Assembly (NCBI GenBank): GCA_036394195.1
Contig: DASWFO010000272.1
Span: 1-28,068, forward strand
Length of the DNA stretch: 28,068 nt
Direction of reading: 5' to 3'
Source of the DNA: DATJPD01 sp036394195
GTDB taxonomy: Bacteria > Pseudomonadota > Alphaproteobacteria > CACIAM-22H2
A model generated the notes under the pieces. It was given only the letters and a program-made list of their open reading frames with translations, had not been told where the DNA came from and made no database searches. How positions within the stretch are numbered: the first letter of the stretch is position 1; every line of letters begins with the position of its first letter. Positions 23,236 through 28,068 of this stretch are shown here, in pieces. Made by a program: the position numbers and the translations under genes.

Positions 23236-26200
23236 TCAGTGCGCGTCGGCCCACGACGGGCCCTTACCGACTTCAACGACCAACGGCACGGTCAGTTCGA
23301 CGATCGGCCGGTCGGCGCTCTCCATCACCGCTTTGACCGCGGCGATGGTGGCATCGACCTCGCCGGGGGCGGCTTCGAACAACAGCTCGTCGTGCACCTG
23401 GAGCAGGAGCTTCGCCCCGAGCGTGGCCTTGGCGAGGGCGGCCGGGATGCGCACCATGGCGCGCTTGATGATGTCGGCCGCACCGCCTTGGATCGGCGCG
23501 TTGATCGCCGCCCGCTCCTGGAAGCTGCGCATCGCACCGTTCTTCGACGCGATCTCCGGCAGATGGACCTTGCGGCCGAACACCGTGGTCACGTAGCCGT
23601 TCTTGCGCGCGAACTCCTTCGTCCGCTCCATGTAGTCGCGGATGCCGGGGTAGCGCTTGAAATAAGCCTCGATGTAGGTCCGGGCCTCGCCTTGCGGAAT
23701 GCCGAGCTGATTGGCGAGGCCGAACGCCGAGATGCCGTAGATGATGCCGAAATTGATCGCCTTCGCCTTGCGCCGGACCATAGGGTCCATGCCCTTGACC
23801 GGGACATTGAACACCTGGCTCGCGGTCAGCGCGTGGATGTCGATGCCGTCGCGGAAGGCCTCGCGCAACACAGTGATGTCCGCGACGTGCGCCAAGAGGC
23901 GCAGCTCGATCTGGGAATAGTCGAAGGACAGCAGCACGGTGCCGGGTGCGGCAACGAACGCCTTGCGGATCTTGCGGCCTTCCTCGGTGCGGATCGGGAT
24001 GTTCTGGAGGTTCGGATCGCTGGACGACAGCCGCCCGGTCGATGCGACCGCCATGGCAAAGCTGGTATGGACCCGCCCGGTGTCCTTGCTCACCTGCTCG
24101 ACCAGCGCGTCGGTATAGGTCGATTTCAGCTTCGAGATCTGGCGCCAGTCCAGGACCAGCTGCGGCAGCTTGTGGCCGATGGCGGCCAGGTCTTCGAGCA
24201 CGTCGGCGCCCGTCGCATAGGCGCCGGTCTTGGTCTTCTTCGGCACCATGCCCTCGGGGAGCTGCAGCCCCATCTCGTCGAACAGGATCTGCCCCAGCTG
24301 CTGCGGCGAGCCGATGTTGAACGGCCGGCCCGCCTCCTTGGTGATCTTCTTCTCGAGCTCGCCGCAGCGCAGCGCGAACTCGTTGGACAGCCGCCTGAGC
24401 TCGGCAAGGTCGACCGCGATGCCGATTTCCTCCATCGCCTGGAGGATCGGAACGAGCGGCCGCTCGATATATTCGTAGACCGAGGCGACGTGCTGGGTCG
24501 CCAGCAGCGGCCTCAGGACCTGGTGGAGGCGCAACGTCACGTCGGCGTCCTCGCCGGCGAACTCGCACGCCCGGTCCAGGGGCACGTCGGCGAAGCTGAT
24601 GCGCGCCTTGCCGGTGCCGGTGACCTCATCCAAGGTCAGCATCTTGTGGCCGAGATAGGTTTCGCTGAGCTCGCCCAGGGTATGCCCATGCTTGCCGCCG
24701 CCCAGCACATAGGAGATGAGCATCACGTCGTCGAACGGCTCGACGACGATGCCGTGGCGGGCGAAGACCTTCCGCGCCTCTTTGATGTCGTGACCGATCT
24801 TCAGCACCGACGGTGCCGTGAGCAGCGGCGCCAGCGCCTTCATCGCCTCGTCGCGCGACAGCCGATCCGCCGCCGCACCCGCGCCGCCGCCGAGATCGAG
24901 CCCCTCGCCGGCACTGCGCTGGCCGGTTGCCAGCGGGATGTAGCACGCCTCGGCGGGCGCCACCGCGAGCGAGATCCCCACCAGCTCCGACTGTCGTTCG
25001 GCCGAAGCGCTTTTTAACGAGACCGCGACGCTGCCGCCCTTCATCGCCCGCCCGATCCAGGCGTTCAGCGCCTTCAGGTCGCGGATGATGGGATATTTGC
25101 ACTCGCGCGGCGCCATCGGCTTCGGCGGCATGTCGCCGGCCGGCGCTTCGCGCTCCGCCGTCTCGGCGCCATTGGTCATCTTCGGCACGGACTCGACGTC
25201 GAACTCCGCGTCGATCAGGCCCTCCGTCTTCATGCGGGTGATGACGGCGCGGAACCCCTGCTCGACCAGGAACGACAGCAAGACTTTCGGATCCGGCTTC
25301 TTGACCTTGAGGTCGTCGATCTTGGCCGGCAGCGTCACGTCGTCCTTCAGCTGGACAAGCTTGAGGCTGGTCTCGGCGAGGTCGCGGTTGGCGGTGATCT
25401 TCTCGGCCCAGCCGCGCGCCGCCGAGGCCGCGCGCGATTTCTCGCGGCAGTCGAGGACTAGCTTCACGATCTTGTGCTTGCCGGCGAGCGCCTGCAGGCC
25501 GTCGTTGCCGATATCCCAGTTGCCCTTGGCGTCCTTCTGGCCGCCGGCCAGCTTCAGCTCCTCGAACAGCAGGGCGCCCAGCTCGCGGCTGGTCGGCCCG
25601 TATTTGCACGGGCGGCCAGTGAGCTTGAACAGCTCCTTCTCGGCGGTCTCGGCGCCATTCTGGAACACGGCGACGAACTTCTCGGTGTCTTCGGCCGCGT
25701 CGAGGACGTTGGCGAGAGTGCCGAACATGTTGATGCACGCGGACGCGGCGGTCGGGCCGATGCCGGGCACGCCGGGCACGTTGTCGGTCGAATCGCCGAT
25801 CAGCGCCTGGACTTCGACCACCTTCTCCGGCCCGACCCCGAAGCGCTGAAACACCTCGGCGTCGCCGATCGGCCGGTTCTTGATCGGGTCGAGCATGTCG
25901 ACGCCCGGGCGGATGAGCTGCATCAGGTCCTTGTCGGACGACACGATGGTGCAGCTCCAGCCGCTTTCGACGGCGGCGCGCGCATAGGCGGCGATCAGGT
26001 CGTCGGCTTCGAAGCCCGGCACTTCCAGGCCCGGCACGTTGAAGGCGCGCGCGGCCTCGCGCACCAGGCCGAACTGCGGCAGGAGCTCGGGCGGCGGCTC
26101 GTCGCGGTTCGCCTTGTAGTTGGTGTAGATCTCGTTGCGGAAGGTCTTGCGGCCGGCGTCGAAGATGACCGCGAGGTAGTCGCAATCGTGGCTCGCCATC

Positions 26201-26442
26201 AGCTTCAGCAGCATGTTGGTGAAGCCGAGCACGGCGCCGACCGGGGTGCCGTCGGGGCGGGTCAGCGGCGGCAGCGCATGATAGGCGCGGAAGATGTAGC
26301 CGGACCCGTCGACGAGGCACAGTTTCTTGCCCGTGCTCGGCGTGACCGTCTCGACGGGCGGCTTCTCCGCCGGCTTCGCGGCGGATTTCGCCTCGGCCGG
26401 CTTTTCGGCCCGAGGCTTGGCGGCAGTCTTCGCGGGAGGCAT
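23236..26442 (-). CDS. polA: DNA polymerase I with degenerate 3'-5' exonuclease site
   Basis: This is a 1068-residue PolA. An Ala/Lys/Pro-rich tail (1-38) precedes the 5' nuclease domain (about 40-330: LCLVDGSGYIFRAYH, PGFEADDLIAAYA, SSDKDLMQL, GDSTDNVPGVPGIG). The polymerase domain (about 650-1068) is intact: motif A FDYSQIELRLLAH, motif B RRKAKAINFGIIYG, motif C LQVHDELLFE. In between, the 3'-5' exonuclease fold is recognisable but its metal ligands are missing. The expected D-x-E of Exo I is Ser475-Leu-Lys477 (VAVSLKSAS), the Exo II Asp is Ala556 (DIKEARK), and the Exo III Tyr is Phe (EFAGEDADV), with only the Asp there kept. Proofreading is therefore probably lost. The enzyme fills repair gaps and removes RNA primers. 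The ATG at 26442 has a poor ribosome site. Confidence 0.96.
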   Translation of the reverse strand: MPPAKTAAKPRAEKPAEAKSAAKPAEKPPVETVTPSTGKKLCLVDGSGYIFRAYHALPPLTRPDGTPVGAVLGFTNMLLKLMASHDCDYLAVIFDAGRKTFRNEIYTNYKANRDEPPPELLPQFGLVREAARAFNVPGLEVPGFEADDLIAAYARAAVESGWSCTIVSSDKDLMQLIRPGVDMLDPIKNRPIGDAEVFQRFGVGPEKVVEVQALIGDSTDNVPGVPGIGPTAASACINMFGTLANVLDAAEDTEKFVAVFQNGAETAEKELFKLTGRPCKYGPTSRELGALLFEELKLAGGQKDAKGNWDIGNDGLQALAGKHKIVKLVLDCREKSRAASAARGWAEKITANRDLAETSLKLVQLKDDVTLPAKIDDLKVKKPDPKVLLSFLVEQGFRAVITRMKTEGLIDAEFDVESVPKMTNGAETAEREAPAGDMPPKPMAPRECKYPIIRDLKALNAWIGRAMKGGSVAVSLKSASAERQSELVGISLAVAPAEACYIPLATGQRSAGEGLDLGGGAGAAADRLSRDEAMKALAPLLTAPSVLKIGHDIKEARKVFARHGIVVEPFDDVMLISYVLGGGKHGHTLGELSETYLGHKMLTLDEVTGTGKARISFADVPLDRACEFAGEDADVTLRLHQVLRPLLATQHVASVYEYIERPLVPILQAMEEIGIAVDLAELRRLSNEFALRCGELEKKITKEAGRPFNIGSPQQLGQILFDEMGLQLPEGMVPKKTKTGAYATGADVLEDLAAIGHKLPQLVLDWRQISKLKSTYTDALVEQVSKDTGRVHTSFAMAVASTGRLSSSDPNLQNIPIRTEEGRKIRKAFVAAPGTVLLSFDYSQIELRLLAHVADITVLREAFRDGIDIHALTASQVFNVPVKGMDPMVRRKAKAINFGIIYGISAFGLANQLGIPQGEARTYIEAYFKRYPGIRDYMERTKEFARKNGYVTTVFGRKVHLPEIASKNGAMRSFQERAAINAPIQGGAADIIKRAMVRIPAALAKATLGAKLLLQVHDELLFEAAPGEVDATIAAVKAVMESADRPIVELTVPLVVEVGKGPSWADAH

Positions 26443-26532
26443 GAGCTAGGTTTTAGCGCGATTCCGGATCGCGATGCGATTCGGAATTGAAAGGAAATAC
26501 CGCGCCGCGGGTGAACGTCCCTTCTTGTTCTT

Positions 26533-26650
26533 CGTCATTCCCGCGCCAGATAATTCGCGCCCATCGGCGGCCGTGAAGGCCGCCAACGCAGCGCAGGCGG
26601 GAATCCATGGTTCAGCGGAGCGATGGATGCCCGCTTTCGCGGGCATGACG
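26533..26650. repeat. Second palindromic intergenic repeat
   Basis: The ends CGTCATTCCCGCG (from 26533) and CGCGGGCATGACG (to 26650) are inverted repeats of the same family as at 4905-5050. The right end folds as ATGCCCGC-TTTC-GCGGGCAT, and an internal hairpin GGCGGCC/GGCCGCC lies near 26566-26583. It sits in the 237-base gap between the zinc-finger gene and polA, where it may end the zinc-finger transcript. Confidence 0.75.
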
Positions 26651-26679
26651 AGAAAGATGTGATCGCGCCAGTGCTTGCC

Positions 26680-26886
26680 TTAGTGCCCGCTCGGGCGGAT
26701 GCCGGCCTTGAGCACGAATTTGCGGTCGCAATAGCCGCATTCGCCGGTGCCGTCGCGGCCGACCGGGATATAGATCAGCGGATGGCCGAGGGCGCCGCCG
26801 CCGCCATCGCAGCCGACCGTGGTCGTCTCCACCTCGATCACCTCGGGCGGAGGCGGGACCGTGCCGGTGGGAAGTTCCGTAGCCAT
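26680..26886 (-). CDS. Zinc-finger CHCC (NDUFS6-like) small protein
   Basis: This 68-residue protein has the zf-CHCC signature: Cys26 in VGCDGGGGALGHPLIYI, His35 in GHP, and Cys50/Cys53 in CGYC, followed by DRKFVLK. The family is homologous to the zinc-binding part of mitochondrial complex I subunit NDUFS6, and alphaproteobacteria carry it as a free-standing protein; its bacterial role is little studied, with complex I assembly the usual guess. The ATG at 26886 has AAGGA 5 bases upstream; longer in-frame versions run into the divergent promoter region. No nuo genes are in the window. Confidence 0.9.
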   Translation of the reverse strand: MATELPTGTVPPPPEVIEVETTTVGCDGGGGALGHPLIYIPVGRDGTGECGYCDRKFVLKAGIRPSGH

Positions 26887-26979
26887 TGAAATCCTTGTGA
26901 GGCAGCCATGCGCCTTCGGCGTTGACCCGCGCTTTGGCGCGATGATACCGATTGCGCCCCGAGTTGCAACCAGCCGCAT

Positions 26980-27007
26980 TTGCTCTAATTTCGTAACCCC
27001 CTATATC
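26980..27007 (+). promoter_or_regulatory. Possible promoter of the ABC ATPase gene
   Basis: TTGCTC (26980-26985) and TATATC (27002-27007) are 16 bases apart. The expected start site near 27014 is within a few bases of the ATG at 27017, and no Shine-Dalgarno sequence is present, so the message may be leaderless. Confidence 0.4.
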
Positions 27008-27016
27008 TGTAGAACA

Positions 27017-28000
27017 ATGGTCGCCGTTCCGCAGCACACCGTCCGGGCACCCGTTTTCGCCCTGCCCGAATGGGCGGTCGAGATCGCGGGACTCACCAAG
27101 GTTTACGCCGCGACAGCCAAGCCGGCGCTCGACGGCGTCACGCTCTCGATCCGGCGGGGCGAGCTGTTCGGGCTCCTCGGGCCGAACGGCGCCGGCAAGT
27201 CCACCTTGATCAATATCCTGGCCGGGCTGGTCAACAAGACCGCGGGCGAGGTGCGGATCTGGGGCCTCGACGTCGACCGCGACCAGCGCGGCAGCCGGGG
27301 CGCCATCGGCGTGGTGCCGCAGGAGCTCCACATCGACCCGTTCTTTTCGCCGCGCGAGGCGCTGGAGGTGCAGGCCGGCCTGTACGGCGTCCCGCCCGCC
27401 GAGCGGCGCACCGACGAAATCCTGGCGGCGGTCGGCCTTGCCGACAAAGCGAGCGCGTATGCGCGTACGCTGTCCGGGGGCATGCGCCGGCGCCTGCTGG
27501 TGGCCAAGGCGCTGGTCCATGCGCCGCCGGTCCTGGTGCTGGACGAGCCGACCGCCGGCGTGGACGTCGAGCTGCGCCAGAGCCTGTGGGCCTATGTGCG
27601 CAAGCTGAACGCCGCCGGCACGACGGTGCTGTTGACCACCCACTATCTGCAGGAAGCCGAGCAGCTCTGCGACCGGATCGCGATCATCAACCATGGAAAG
27701 CTGATCGCCTGCGACACGACCGCGGCCTTGCTGCGGCGGCTCGATCGCAAGGAGCTCCGGATCATCGTCGACCGCGACCTGACCGCCATCCCGCCATCCC
27801 TCGCCGGCTTCGAGGTAACGCAGACCGGCCTGCGCGAGATCATGTTCCATTACCGCCCCAGCCGCATGCGGGCGGGCGAGCTGCTCGAGGCGGCGCGCCT
27901 CGCGGGCCTGGTCATTCTCGACGTCTCGACCGAAGAGAGCGATCTCGAGGACATCTTCCTCGAGCTGACGCGATCGACCGCGCAGGCCGAACCGGCGTGA
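27017..28000 (+). CDS. ABC transporter ATP-binding protein (ABC-2 export type)
   Basis: This 327-residue ATPase has Walker A GPNGAGKS (55-62), Q-loop VVPQE, signature LSGGM (152-156), Walker B LVLDEP (173-178) and the switch His209 in TTHYLQEAEQLCDR. After residue 230 comes a C-terminal extension of about 90 residues, including LDVSTEESDLEDIFLELT, typical of the drug/polysaccharide export group (CcmA, NodI, YadG type). The substrate cannot be told. The ATG at 27017 is preferred since the in-frame sequence before it overlaps the divergent zinc-finger gene. Its stop overlaps the next start by one base (TGATG), so the following gene is coupled. Confidence 0.92.
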   Translation: MVAVPQHTVRAPVFALPEWAVEIAGLTKVYAATAKPALDGVTLSIRRGELFGLLGPNGAGKSTLINILAGLVNKTAGEVRIWGLDVDRDQRGSRGAIGVVPQELHIDPFFSPREALEVQAGLYGVPPAERRTDEILAAVGLADKASAYARTLSGGMRRRLLVAKALVHAPPVLVLDEPTAGVDVELRQSLWAYVRKLNAAGTTVLLTTHYLQEAEQLCDRIAIINHGKLIACDTTAALLRRLDRKELRIIVDRDLTAIPPSLAGFEVTQTGLREIMFHYRPSRMRAGELLEAARLAGLVILDVSTEESDLEDIFLELTRSTAQAEPA

Positions 28001-28068
28001 TGCGGCGGCGCATCCTTCCGGCCTGGCTGGCCGCCCTGCTGCTGCTCGGCGTTACGGCCTGCGCGCCA
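28000..28068 (+). CDS. Start of a lipoprotein gene (runs off the right edge)
   Basis: Only 23 codons are visible. They read as a classic lipoprotein signal: Arg-rich start MRRR, hydrophobic core LAALLLLG and lipobox VTAC with Cys21 as the lipidated residue. The ATG shares one base with the ATPase stop. The mature protein is beyond the window, so its function cannot be inferred, though coupling suggests a role with the transporter. Confidence 0.65.
   Translation, partial: MRRRILPAWLAALLLLGVTACAP

Noticed and set aside
23239..25017. Long plus-strand frame opposite polA
   Set aside because: Antisense of the polymerase domain; Arg/Asp-rich composition without motifs.
24960..25060. Frameshift explaining the lost Exo I motif in polA
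   Set aside because: The frame continues smoothly into the conserved ELVGISLAVAP on the same frame, and neither other frame shows a D-x-E motif, so substitution is the simpler reading.
26446..26662. Short ORFs across the repeat at 26533-26650
   Set aside because: Their peptides (PAKAGIH and GMTK type) are the usual spurious translations of palindromic repeats.
1..28068. CRISPR array, tRNA, rRNA, insertion sequence or prophage
   Set aside because: No regularly spaced repeats, cloverleaf, rRNA-like sequence, transposase or integrase was found.

Overview
The window is a dense, GC-rich stretch of bacterial chromosome, most probably from an alphaproteobacterium of the Rhodospirillales or a close relative. 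The evidence is gene content and order: an AddB helicase-nuclease subunit of the alphaproteobacterial type, the anhydro-sugar recycling pair AmgK/MurU next to TsaE, a DivL-like pseudo-kinase, AhcY, a permease-less PTS (EI, HPr, EIIA-Man, short HprK), RapZ, and the ChvG/ChvI two-component system. No rRNA, tRNA, CRISPR array, transposase or phage gene was seen, so this looks like core chromosome, not an island.

Layout. (1) 1-3739, minus strand: a tightly overlapping operon tsaE > amgK > murU > addB (addB runs off the left edge). (2) 3831-4897, plus strand: a ferredoxin/flavodoxin-NADP reductase with its own promoter. It converges on the minus-strand block across a nested palindromic repeat at 4905-5050. 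(3) 5092-17799, minus strand: chvI > chvG > hprK > rapZ > EIIA > HPr > EI > two unrecognised paralogues (B, A) > ahcY > divL-like. Spacing is tight from hprK to paralogue B, with overlaps at HPr/EI and EI/B, and looser further downstream. (4) 17907-19245, plus strand: a HugZ-type haem/flavin-fold protein, preceded by a possible short leader ORF, and a small secreted four-cysteine protein. (5) 19261-26886, minus strand: a VOC-fold ring-cleavage dioxygenase, a hemerythrin-like protein with an arginine-rich tail, the dicarboxylate carrier DctA, a small secreted protein, a DNA polymerase I with an apparently disabled proofreading site, and a NDUFS6-like zinc-finger protein. A second palindromic repeat lies between the last two. 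(6) 27017-28068, plus strand: an ABC ATPase followed by the first codons of a lipoprotein.

How the genes fit together. The central block looks like a regulatory unit for envelope and nutrient state. ChvG/ChvI senses envelope or acid stress; HprK, HPr, EIIA and EI form a phosphorelay without any sugar permease, so its output should be regulatory; RapZ in other bacteria links amino-sugar supply to RNA turnover. AmgK/MurU feed recycled MurNAc back to peptidoglycan precursors, and DivL in Caulobacter feeds the CckA-CtrA cell-cycle pathway. Whether these functions are really coupled here is inference from position.

The best candidate for something undescribed is the paralogue pair at 8981-11126. 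These are two proteins of 338 and 337 residues with conserved blocks that I cannot assign to a family, one of them translationally overlapped with EI. Other points worth checking are the Tyr-for-His DivL H-box, the missing exonuclease ligands in PolA, and several RNA or DNA structures in leaders.
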